Source of the DNA: Blastococcus sp. LR1
GTDB taxonomy: Bacteria; Actinomycetota; Actinomycetes; Mycobacteriales; Geodermatophilaceae
NCBI RefSeq assembly: GCF_020166105.1
Contig: NZ_JAIUJY010000001.1
Coordinates: forward strand, 124,001-188,000
Direction of reading: 5' to 3'
DNA length: 64,000 nucleotides
Shown: positions 46,949 to 54,469 of the stretch, one piece after another
Numbering within the stretch: position 1 is the first letter of the stretch
Layout: each line of letters opens with the position of its first letter
The notes under the pieces: generated by a model
The model's database searches: none
Told to the model about the DNA's origin: nothing
The model's input: the letters and a program-made list of their open reading frames with translations, nothing else
Made by a program: the position numbers and the translations under genes

Positions 46949-47365
46949 ATGAGCACTCCTCCCCCGGCCTGGCTGCCCGACGGCGTGAGCAGCCCTCTCG
47001 ACGACAAGCTGGGCGTCCAGATCACCGACTGGAATCCGGACCGGATGGTCGCGACCATGCCCGTCGCCGGCAACGAGCAGCCGTTCGGCCTCCTGCACGG
47101 CGGCGCCACCTGCACGCTGGTCGAGACGATCGGCTCCATGGCGGCCGCGATCGGCGCCGGCCCCGACAAGCAGGTCGTGGGCATCGAGCTCAACGCCAGC
47201 TACATCCGCGCCGCGACCGCCGGAACGGTGACCGCCGTCTGCACCCCCGTCCGGCGGGGTCGCACCCTCTCCACGTTCGTCATCGACATCACCGACGACC
47301 AGGGCCGACAGACCGCGACGGCCCGGCTGACCTGCATGACGCTGAACACCCGGAAGAGCGACTGA
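46949..47365 (+). CDS. Hotdog-fold thioesterase (PaaI-like)
   Basis: 138 aa starting at ATG 46949. Hotdog thioesterase: PFGLLHGGATCTLVETIGSMA carries the HGG element and the catalytic acid, and VVGIELNASYIRAA plus TARLTCMTL close the fold. Probably hydrolyses acyl- or aryl-CoA. Divergent from polA with 65 nt between starts, where their promoters must lie. Confidence 0.88.
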   Translation: MSTPPPAWLPDGVSSPLDDKLGVQITDWNPDRMVATMPVAGNEQPFGLLHGGATCTLVETIGSMAAAIGAGPDKQVVGIELNASYIRAATAGTVTAVCTPVRRGRTLSTFVIDITDDQGRQTATARLTCMTLNTRKSD

Positions 47366-47569
47366 GCTCCGCGCAGGACCGGGGAACGGTCCCCGCGATC
47401 GCCCGCCGGACCGGCCTCCCACCTGCTGGGATCACCGCTGCGAGCCGGTCGATGGCGGAGCGTGACGCCTCCGGCGTGTCGCGGAAAGGTCACAGCTCAG
47501 CACGCGGCAACAGCACCGACACAGAACCGGGTTAGGGTCCGACCTCAACAAATCCGTCTGGGAGGTCGA

Positions 47570-48877
47570 GTGACGCACGCGGGAAACCGTGCCCGCCGGC
47601 ATGGTCGTCGAGCGGGAACCCCCGTCGTCGTCCGACTGCTGCTGGTCCTGACGTTCGGGCTCGGCCTGGCCGCGCTGACGCCGGGCATCGCCTCGGCCGA
47701 GGGCGAGCAGGTCGCCGGCACGCTGCAGACCAGCCGGAGCGGCCCGATCGAGGGCATCGGCGTCACGGTCACCACGACCGCCGGTGAGGACGTCGACGAG
47801 GTCGAGACCGACGAGGACGGCCGCTGGGCGGTGGACCTCCCCGGTGCCGGTCAGTACACCGTCTCGATCGACGCCGACGACCTGCCCGACGGCGTCGAGC
47901 TCGCCGGCGAGGCCAGCCGCACCGTCACGGTCGACGACGGCCGGCGCCAGGCGGTCATCATCGGTCTCGAGGACGGCAGCCGCGGCTCCGGCGGCGGCAA
48001 CATCCAGGCCGTCCAGCTCCTCGTCGACGGCATCCGCTTCGGTCTGCTGATCGCGATGGCCGCCGTCGGCCTCTCGCTGATCTTCGGCACCACGGGGCTG
48101 ACCAACTTCGCGCACGGCGAGCTGGTCACGATCGGCGCGGTCGCCGGCTGGTACATCAACGTCTCCGGCGGCGTGAACCTGATCGTCGCGACCGTCCTGG
48201 CGATGGTCGTCGGCGCCGCGGTCGGGGCGCTGAACGAGCTGGCGCTCTGGCGGCCGCTGCGGCGGCGTGGCACGGGCCTGATCGCCGCGCTGGTGGTCTC
48301 GATCGGCCTGTCGCTGCTGCTGCGGTACCTGATCCAGATCGTCTACGGCGGCCGGTCGAGCCCCTACCAGGGCTTCTCGGGAGGGCGCGCCGTCGACTAC
48401 GGCCCCTTCACGATGACCAACGCCGACCTCGCCTCGGTGATCATCTCGATCGTCGTCCTCGTCCTCGTGGCCGTCATGCTGCAGCGGACGAAGATCGGCA
48501 AGGCCATGCGCGCCGTGTCCGACAACCGCGACCTCGCGGCGTCGTCGGGCATCGACGTGAACCGCGTCATCCTGGTCGTGTGGATGATGGGTGGCGCGCT
48601 CGCCGCACTGGGCGGCGTGCTGCTCGGCCTGTCCGACCAGGTGCAGTGGGACATGGGCTTCCGCCTGCTGCTCCTGATGTTCGCCGGTGTCACCCTGGGT
48701 GGCCTCGGCACCGCGTACGGCGCCCTCGTGGGCAGCCTGATCGTGGGTGTGTTCGTGCAGATGTCGACTCTCGTCATCCCGAATGACGTGAAGTACGTCG
48801 GAGGGCTGCTGCTCTTGATCGTCATCCTCGTCATCCGACCCCAGGGCATCCTGGGCAGCCGCGCACGGATCGGCTGA
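47570..48877 (+). CDS. livH: Branched-chain amino-acid ABC permease LivH with fused N-terminal extracytoplasmic domain
   Basis: One of two permease subunits. Start GTG 47570, GGAGG 5 nt upstream; 435 aa. Residues 1-45 form a signal peptide (basic RARRHGRRAG, hydrophobic core, cleavage near IASAEGEQ), then about 90 residues of beta-rich sequence (VAGTLQTSRSGPIEGIGVTV, ETDEDGRWAVDLPGAGQYTV) like a carboxypeptidase-regulatory/Cna-B fold. The LivH part from ~145 has TTGLTNFAHGELVTIGAVA and GILGSRARIG. Standard LivH is ~300 aa, so the domain is an addition. Confidence 0.92.
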   Translation: MTHAGNRARRHGRRAGTPVVVRLLLVLTFGLGLAALTPGIASAEGEQVAGTLQTSRSGPIEGIGVTVTTTAGEDVDEVETDEDGRWAVDLPGAGQYTVSIDADDLPDGVELAGEASRTVTVDDGRRQAVIIGLEDGSRGSGGGNIQAVQLLVDGIRFGLLIAMAAVGLSLIFGTTGLTNFAHGELVTIGAVAGWYINVSGGVNLIVATVLAMVVGAAVGALNELALWRPLRRRGTGLIAALVVSIGLSLLLRYLIQIVYGGRSSPYQGFSGGRAVDYGPFTMTNADLASVIISIVVLVLVAVMLQRTKIGKAMRAVSDNRDLAASSGIDVNRVILVVWMMGGALAALGGVLLGLSDQVQWDMGFRLLLLMFAGVTLGGLGTAYGALVGSLIVGVFVQMSTLVIPNDVKYVGGLLLLIVILVIRPQGILGSRARIG

Positions 48878-48880
48878 CCC

Positions 48881-49879
48881 ATGGCCGACCTCCTCAACGC
48901 CCTGGCCGTCGCGGGCAAGTCCGCGCTCGGGTTCCAGGCGATCTTCTTCGCGCTGCTGGCCATCGGCATCAACGTGCAGTTCGGCTACGCCGGCCTGCTG
49001 AACTTCGGCCAGATCGCCTTCGCGATGCTCGGCGGGTTCGGCATCGCCATCTCGGTCAGCAAGTGGGGCCTGCCCTTCTGGGTGGGCGTGCTGGTCGGCC
49101 TGGCGGCCGCCGTCGTGCTGGCCCTGCTCCTGGGTCTGCCGACGCTCCGGCTGCGCGCGGACTACCTGGCGATCGCGACGATCGCGACCGCCGAGGGCCT
49201 CCGCCTCTTGTTCCGCTCGGTATCGGCGACGCCGGTCACCAACGGAACCCGTGGCCTGTCGGCCTTCAACACCGACTTCATCGCGCTGGCGCCGTGGAAC
49301 ACCTCCCAGCGCTACTCGATCCTCGGGACCAGCTGGTCCGGTGGCGAGCTGTGGGTCGCGCTGGTCGGCTGGATCCTGGTGATCCTCGGCAGCCTGCTGG
49401 TCTTCGCGCTCATGCGCAGCCCCTGGGGCCGCGTGCTCAAGTCCATCCGCGAGGACGAGGACGCCGTCCGCGCGCTGGGCAAGAACGTCTACGTCTACAA
49501 GATGCAGGCGCTCGTGCTCGGCGGCATCTTCGGCGCCCTCGGCGGCATGGTCTACGCGGTGGGCACCGGCTCGGCCGTGCCGGACCAGTACCAGAACGCC
49601 AACACGTTCCTGGCCTACGCCGCACTGATCCTCGGCGGAGCGGCGCGGGTCCTCGGCCCCGTGATCGGCTCCATGATCCTGCTGTTCATCCTGCAGTTCG
49701 CCGACACCGGCCTGCGGCTGCTGATCAGCAACGGGATCATCCCCGAGGACCTGCTGTCCTCCACCGACGTCGCGCAGATCCGCTTCGTCCTCGTCGGACT
49801 CGGGCTCATGCTGCTGCTGATCTTCCGCCCTCAGGGCATCTTCGGGGACCGACGAGAGGTGATGCTCGATGCCCGCTGA
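48881..49879 (+). CDS. livM: Branched-chain amino-acid ABC permease LivM
   Basis: Second permease subunit, 332 aa with about nine membrane segments. Typical blocks: NVQFGYAGLLNFGQIAFAML, LRLRADYLAIATIATAEGLR, VLKSIREDEDAVRALGKNVY (contact loop for the ATPase) and a closing RPQGIFGDRREV. Starts three nt after livH ends. Its end overlaps livG by 11 nt. Confidence 0.95.
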   Translation: MADLLNALAVAGKSALGFQAIFFALLAIGINVQFGYAGLLNFGQIAFAMLGGFGIAISVSKWGLPFWVGVLVGLAAAVVLALLLGLPTLRLRADYLAIATIATAEGLRLLFRSVSATPVTNGTRGLSAFNTDFIALAPWNTSQRYSILGTSWSGGELWVALVGWILVILGSLLVFALMRSPWGRVLKSIREDEDAVRALGKNVYVYKMQALVLGGIFGALGGMVYAVGTGSAVPDQYQNANTFLAYAALILGGAARVLGPVIGSMILLFILQFADTGLRLLISNGIIPEDLLSSTDVAQIRFVLVGLGLMLLLIFRPQGIFGDRREVMLDAR

Positions 49880-50873
49880 CCTTCCACCGCACGGTGCGAC
49901 GGCCTCCGGCGCCGGCACGACCGGGGCCGCTCCCCAGCGACTGGCCCAGGCGGCGCTGCGCGACCTCCCCTGGGAGGTCGGCGTGCCCAAGCCCGACGCT
50001 GCCGTGGTCGTCGACGGCGTCACCCGCACGTTCGGCGGTCTGACCGCGGTCTCGGTGGACCACCTGGAGATCCAGCGCGGTGGCATCACCGGGCTGATCG
50101 GGCCGAACGGCGCCGGCAAGACGACGCTGTTCAACCTGCTCACCGGCTTCGACCAGCCGGACACCGGCACCTGGTCGTTCAACGGCCAGTCACTGGGCAA
50201 GATGTCGCCGCACCAGGTCGCCCGGCTCGGCGTCGTCCGCACCTTCCAGCTCACCAAGGCGCTCTCCCGGCTCACCGTGCTGCAGAACATGCTGCTCGGC
50301 GCGCAGGGCCAGCGCGGTGAGAGCTTCTTCCGCGCCCTGGTGCCCGGCACCTGGCGGGCGCAGGAGAAGGCGAACACCGAGAAGGCGATGGACCTGCTCC
50401 AGCGGTTCAAGCTCGATGCCAAGAAGGACGATTTCGCCGGCATCCTCTCCGGCGGGCAGCGCAAGCTGCTGGAGATGGCGCGGGCCCTGATGAGCGACCC
50501 GCAGGTCGTCATGCTCGACGAGCCGATGGCCGGCGTGAACCCCGCGCTCACCCAGAGCCTGCTCGGCCACGTCAAGGACCTCCGCGAGGAGGGGATGACG
50601 GTGATCTTCGTCGAGCACGACATGGACGTCGTCCGCGACATCAGCGACTGGGTCGTGGTCATGTCCGCGGGCAAGATCATCGCCGAGGGCCCGCCCGAGT
50701 CGATCAGCCAGAACCAGGCAGTCGTGGACGCCTACCTCGGCGCCCACCACGACGCCCCGCTCACCGTCGAGGACGAGGACCGGGTGCTGGCCGAGGTCGA
50801 GGCGGAGATCGCCCGCGAGGAGCACCGGGACACCCCGGGCTCCGCCGACAGCAGCAAGGGGACGGGCCGATGA
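49869..50873 (+). CDS. livG: Branched-chain amino-acid ABC ATPase LivG
   Basis: ATPase subunit, 334 aa. Walker A GPNGAGKTT at ~78-86, Q-loop TFQLTKALSRLTVLQNML, signature LSGGQ, Walker B VVMLDEPMAG and switch His in VFVEHDMDVV-type block. About 45 extra N-terminal residues and a ~50-residue acidic C-terminal tail are added to the usual ~255 aa. Overlaps livF by 4 nt. Confidence 0.95.
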   Translation: MPADLPPHGATASGAGTTGAAPQRLAQAALRDLPWEVGVPKPDAAVVVDGVTRTFGGLTAVSVDHLEIQRGGITGLIGPNGAGKTTLFNLLTGFDQPDTGTWSFNGQSLGKMSPHQVARLGVVRTFQLTKALSRLTVLQNMLLGAQGQRGESFFRALVPGTWRAQEKANTEKAMDLLQRFKLDAKKDDFAGILSGGQRKLLEMARALMSDPQVVMLDEPMAGVNPALTQSLLGHVKDLREEGMTVIFVEHDMDVVRDISDWVVVMSAGKIIAEGPPESISQNQAVVDAYLGAHHDAPLTVEDEDRVLAEVEAEIAREEHRDTPGSADSSKGTGR

Positions 50874-51721
50874 GCGAGCCGGTGTTCGAGGTCGACGAGA
50901 CGGGCGAGGAGGTCACCCGCGCCGACCTGGCGGAGAGCGCCGAGCTCTCCCCCGCGGAGAAGGCCGCGACCCGCGAGGAGCATGTGCGGCTCGCCGAGGG
51001 CGCCCTCGTGCGCGCCGACGACCTGATCGCCGGCTACGTGCCGGGCGTGAACATCCTCCGTGGCTGCGACTTCTACCTGCAGGAGGGCGAGCTCGTCGGC
51101 ATCATCGGCCCGAACGGCGCCGGCAAGTCGACGCTGCTCAAGGCGCTCTTCGGGCTCATCCCGGTGCGGTCGGGTGCGGTGACCCTGCGCGGCGAGAACA
51201 TCACCTCGGCGCCCGCACACCGGCTCGTGTCGCTCGGCGTCGGGTACGTCCCCCAGAACAACAACGTGTTCCCCTCCCTCACGCTCGAGGAGAACATGCA
51301 GATGGGCGTCTACCTGCGGCCGAAGACCTTCAAGGAGCGCTTCGACTACGTCGTCGACCTCTTCCCGCTGCTGGGCGAGCGGCGCAAGGCCAAGGCGGGC
51401 ACCCTCTCCGGCGGTGAGCGGCAGATGGTCGCCATGGGCCGGGCGCTGATGATGGACCCGTCGGTGCTGCTGCTCGACGAGCCGTCGGCGGGCCTCTCCC
51501 CCGCCTACCAGGACGAGGTCTTCATCCGCTGCCGCCGGATCAACGCCACCGGCGTCTCGATCATCATGGTCGAGCAGAACGCCCGCCGGTGCCTGCAGAT
51601 CTGCGACCGCGGCTACGTGCTCGACCAGGGGCGGAACGCCTACACCGACACCGGGGCGTCGCTGATGAACGACCCGAAGGTCATCGAGCTCTACCTGGGC
51701 ACGCTGGCCAAGGCCCAGTAG
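50870..51721 (+). CDS. livF: Branched-chain amino-acid ABC ATPase LivF
   Basis: Second ATPase subunit, 283 aa. Walker A GPNGAGKST, YVPQNNNVFPSLTLEENM (Q-loop), signature LSGGE, Walker B VLLLDEPSAGLS, and EQNARRCL after. A ~45-residue acidic N-terminal extension precedes LVRADDLIAGYVPG. Last gene of livHMGF, followed by the hairpin at 51739. Confidence 0.95.
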   Translation: MSEPVFEVDETGEEVTRADLAESAELSPAEKAATREEHVRLAEGALVRADDLIAGYVPGVNILRGCDFYLQEGELVGIIGPNGAGKSTLLKALFGLIPVRSGAVTLRGENITSAPAHRLVSLGVGYVPQNNNVFPSLTLEENMQMGVYLRPKTFKERFDYVVDLFPLLGERRKAKAGTLSGGERQMVAMGRALMMDPSVLLLDEPSAGLSPAYQDEVFIRCRRINATGVSIIMVEQNARRCLQICDRGYVLDQGRNAYTDTGASLMNDPKVIELYLGTLAKAQ

Positions 51722-51738
51722 GCCCCCCTTCGTCCCCT

Positions 51739-51775
51739 CGCAGCGCCGGTCCCCTTCCAGGGGGCCGGCGCTGCG
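51739..51775 (+). terminator. Terminator of the liv operon
   Basis: CGCAGCGCCGG / CCGGCGCTGCG, 11-bp perfect stem extended inside by CCCC/GGGG, 18 nt after livF. Confidence 0.82.
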
Positions 51776-51919
51776 GCGTTCGAGGGTGTCCGCCGGCGAC
51801 GTCGGCGTGAAGCGTCCGCTGGGGACCGGCTCATGGCGTCGTCCTCACCTCCGGAACGGCGTCCACGCGGTCGAGCTCGAGGACGGCGTGCCGAGGGCGA
51901 GGACGGCGGGTGGCTCACA

Positions 51920-51952
51920 GGAGCCCGGACAGCACCGGAGCCCGGACAGCAC
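51920..51952. repeat. Two tandem 16-bp repeats
   Basis: GGAGCCCGGACAGCAC at 51920-51935 and again at 51937-51952, one base apart. They sit between the liv operon end and the hairpins that follow the solute-binding gene. Confidence 0.6.
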
Positions 51953-51987
51953 AGTGGCGCGGCACCCCGGGGTGCCGGGCCACTGTG
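51950..51987. terminator. Interrupted-stem hairpin downstream of the solute-binding gene
   Basis: CACAGTGGC-GC-GGCACCCC folds onto GGGGTGCC-GG-GCCACTGTG with a 2-nt internal mismatch on each side. It lies about 35 nt past the solute-binding gene stop and next to a second hairpin. Confidence 0.6.
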
Positions 51988-51994
51988 GTGGCTC

Positions 51995-52016
51995 CTACCG
52001 GGTCAGGACCCGGTAG
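51995..52016 (-). terminator. Terminator of the solute-binding protein gene
   Basis: Perfect 10-bp stem CTACCGGGTC / GACCCGGTAG around AG, six nt after the stop at 52023 on the minus strand. Confidence 0.7.
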
Positions 52017-52022
52017 CGGGGA

Positions 52023-53348
52023 TCAGCGCTGCGGGCCGACCCCGTTCTGGTTCAGGCTCTCCAGGATCCGCGAGGACTCCTCGAAGCCGATGACCACGAT
52101 CGCGTCGGGGTTGAACTCCACCATCTCCTGGACCTCGGAGTCGAAGTTCGCGGCCTGCGGGTCGTAGGTGATGCTGACGATGTCGTCCTCGGCGAGGCCG
52201 GCGTCGATCAGGTTCTGCTTCGTGTTGTCCGACAGGCCCGTGCCGTACGGGTCGTTGAGGGCAAGGATCCCGACGGTGTTGTTGCCGTCCTCGATGATGA
52301 GGTCGGACAGGGCGCGAGCCTGCAGGGTGTCCGGCGGCGCGGTGCGGAAGTACAGACCGTTGTCGTTGTAGGTCGTGAACTGGTCCGACGTGTTGGCCGG
52401 CGAGATCTGCATGACACCGGCGCCGGTGATGGCGTCGATGACGGTCAGGCTCACGCCGGACGAGGCGGCGCCCACGATCGCGTTGACGCCGGACTGCAGG
52501 AGGCGGTCGACGGTCTGCGTGGCCGTGTCGGTCGAGGCGTCACCGGAGTCACCCTCGACGAGCTGCACGGGCTGTCCGAAGACGCCGCCGGCCGCGTTGA
52601 TGTCCTGGATGGCGAGCTTGGCGCCGGCGACCTCGGGCGGGCCGAGGAACGCGAGGTTCCCGGTCAGCGGGAGGAGCGTGCCGATGACCAGCGGCTCGCC
52701 GGCGGCGGCAGCCGCGGCCGGGGCCGGGCCTTCGTCGGTGGCGGCGTTGGCCTCGTCACCGGCGATGACGAACTCGGTGGCGTCGTTGTCGATCTGGTTG
52801 TCGTCGCCGAACTGCTGGAGGCCGAAGCTGGCCTGAGCGGGCTCACCGGCGTCGGCGAAGCTCAGCGGACCCGACTGGCCGTCGTAGTCCACGTTGCCGC
52901 CGCCACCGAGGATCTCCGCGCAGCTGGCGAAGTCCTCGCAGGCGTCCCCACCGAAGGTGAGGCCGTTCATGTAGTCCTTGAAGACGTTGGCGTCGTTGGT
53001 GCCGGCCGACTGAGCGGCCAGGGCGACCAGGACGACGGCGTCGTAGGTCTCGCCGGCGTAGTTGAAGTCCTGGAGGTCGGGGTCGACCTCCATGAGGCGG
53101 TCGCGGAACTCCTGCGAGAGGTCCGTGAGGGGCAACGTGCCCTTCATGCCGGCGAGCGCGCCCTCCTCGGAGAAGTCCTCTCCGAGGGCGTTGCCCATGT
53201 TGCCGTCGGTCCCGTAGACGTTGACCTGCTTCTCGCCGCTGTCGCCGGAGTCCGCGGTGTCGCCGCTGTCGCCGCCGCCACAGGCGGTGAGGGCGAGGAG
53301 GGCGGCACCGGTCACGGCGATGCCTCGGGCAGTGGTGCCAGTGCGCAT
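52023..53348 (-). CDS. livK: Branched-chain amino-acid solute-binding lipoprotein with circularly permuted halves
   Basis: Lipoprotein that would deliver ligand to LivHMGF. Start chosen at ATG 53348, GGGAG 7 nt upstream; 441 aa. Lipobox LTAC gives Cys23, then an Asp/Ser/Gly linker. Residues ~42-200 begin VNVYGTDGNMGNALG and correspond to the C-terminal half of normal LivK proteins; a linker (DEGPAPAAAAAAGEP) follows; residues ~218-441 begin LVIGTLLPLTGNLAFLGPPE, the normal N-terminal half, and end ILESLNQNGVGPQR, the usual lead-in to YGTDG. The reading frame is uninterrupted. The gene is convergent with livF. Confidence 0.9.
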   Translation of the reverse strand: MRTGTTARGIAVTGAALLALTACGGGDSGDTADSGDSGEKQVNVYGTDGNMGNALGEDFSEEGALAGMKGTLPLTDLSQEFRDRLMEVDPDLQDFNYAGETYDAVVLVALAAQSAGTNDANVFKDYMNGLTFGGDACEDFASCAEILGGGGNVDYDGQSGPLSFADAGEPAQASFGLQQFGDDNQIDNDATEFVIAGDEANAATDEGPAPAAAAAAGEPLVIGTLLPLTGNLAFLGPPEVAGAKLAIQDINAAGGVFGQPVQLVEGDSGDASTDTATQTVDRLLQSGVNAIVGAASSGVSLTVIDAITGAGVMQISPANTSDQFTTYNDNGLYFRTAPPDTLQARALSDLIIEDGNNTVGILALNDPYGTGLSDNTKQNLIDAGLAEDDIVSITYDPQAANFDSEVQEMVEFNPDAIVVIGFEESSRILESLNQNGVGPQR

Positions 53349-53483
53349 CAAGCAACTCCCAGTGTCATCTGACAAGCGTCGGACGCGCCTCGCGGGAGGA
53401 CCCGGTCGGGGAGGCGCCCGATCAGTGGGCAGAACGTAGCTGCCGATTCCGCCGATCGGTCCAGACCCCGAAGCGATAGTGAT

Positions 53484-53497
53484 GAGGTCGTGACCTC
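53484..53497. promoter_or_regulatory. Palindrome upstream of the solute-binding gene
   Basis: GAGGTC-GT-GACCTC, ~135 nt upstream of the solute-binding protein start and ~90 nt past the pdtaR end. Could be an operator for a GntR/LysR-type regulator; no regulator gene is adjacent. Low certainty. Confidence 0.25.
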
Positions 53498-53586
53498 GAT
53501 GACGTCAGCGGGACGAAACGAGCACAGAACGTGCGCGGTCGATGACGAAGCGCTTTGACAGGCTGTGGTGAGGCCCGGGCGGACGA

Positions 53587-54186
53587 TCAGGCGGGCGCTT
53601 CGCCCGCTGCGGCACTCCCGGTGAGGATCGCCTCGGCCAGCGCCTTCATGCTCGTGCGCTGGTTCATCGCCGTGCGCTGGATCCAGCGGAAGGCCTCGGC
53701 CTCGGTCATGCCCTGGTCGCTCATCAGGCGGCCCTTGGCCTGCTCGACCACCTTGCGGGTCTCCAGCCGCTCCTCGAGGGTCCGCACCTCGCCGTCCAGC
53801 GCCGTCATCTCCGCGAAGCGGCCCCGGGCCACCTCGATGGCGGGGACCAGGTCGTTCTTGGAGAAGGGCTTCACCAGGTAGGCCATGGCACCGGCGTCCC
53901 GCGCCCGCTCCACCAGCTCGCGCTGGCTGAAGGCGGTCAGCACGATCACCGGGGCGATCCGGGCCGTCGCGATCTGCTCCGCGGCCGAGAGCCCGTCGAG
54001 CACCGGCATCTGGATGTCGAGGATGACCAGGTCCGGGTTCAGCTCGCGCGCGCGGTCGACCGCCTGCTGCCCGTCGCCGACCTCCGCGACGACGCTGTAC
54101 CCCTCCTCCTCGAGCATCTCCTTGAGATCGAGGCGGATCAGGGCCTCGTCCTCGGCGATCAGGACGCGGATCGGATCGGTGCTCAC
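53587..54186 (-). CDS. pdtaR: ANTAR-domain response regulator (PdtaR-like)
   Basis: Phosphorylation-dependent antiterminator: receiver domain at residues 1-120 (VLIAEDEALIRLDLKEML, PDLVILDIQMPVLDG with the phospho-Asp, VIVLTAFSQ, YLVKPFSKNDL), then an ANTAR RNA-binding helical domain (VVEQAKGRLMSDQGMTEAEA). 199 aa. The partner kinase (PdtaS) is not in the window. Placement near polA, tesB and pyk parallels M. tuberculosis Rv1626. Confidence 0.92.
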   Translation of the reverse strand: MSTDPIRVLIAEDEALIRLDLKEMLEEEGYSVVAEVGDGQQAVDRARELNPDLVILDIQMPVLDGLSAAEQIATARIAPVIVLTAFSQRELVERARDAGAMAYLVKPFSKNDLVPAIEVARGRFAEMTALDGEVRTLEERLETRKVVEQAKGRLMSDQGMTEAEAFRWIQRTAMNQRTSMKALAEAILTGSAAAGEAPA

Positions 54187-54261
54187 GGGGCGGGAGCCTA
54201 GCGGCGTCGGACGCCGACCACTCCCCCGCTAGGCTTCTCGGGCGCCGGTCGCACCCGGCAG

Positions 54262-54335
54262 GCCCCCGTACCCCAATCGGCAGAGGGAGCGGATTCAAAA
54301 CCCGCGCAGTGTGCGTTCGAGTCGCACCGGGGGCA
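54262..54335 (+). tRNA. tRNA with anticodon CAA (tRNA-Leu), atypical
   Basis: 74 nt. Acceptor GCCCCCG/CGGGGGC, anticodon stem GCGGA/CCCGC with one A-C mismatch at the loop end and loop TTCAAAA (anticodon CAA), T arm GTGCG TTCGAGT CGCAC, discriminator A. The variable region is only ~5 nt, whereas normal bacterial tRNA-Leu has a long variable arm. The fold otherwise is good. It would read UUG, a rare codon in GC-rich genomes. Identity beyond anticodon is uncertain. Confidence 0.8.
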
Positions 54336-54469
54336 CCGTGCATTCGGTTCTGTCGTGGCGAGTGGGGCCCGGAGGGCTCCGCGCAGCCGCGACGCAGCGG
54401 CTCCACGCGACCGTGGTGGCACGTGGCCGCGGTGCGGTCCGGAGGACCGCAGTGTCATAGCGTGACCCT

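Noticed and set aside
47432-50680. 1082-aa minus-strand open frame opposite the liv operon
   Set aside because: Fully antisense to livHMG; His/Asp/Gln-rich low complexity, no signal or domain.
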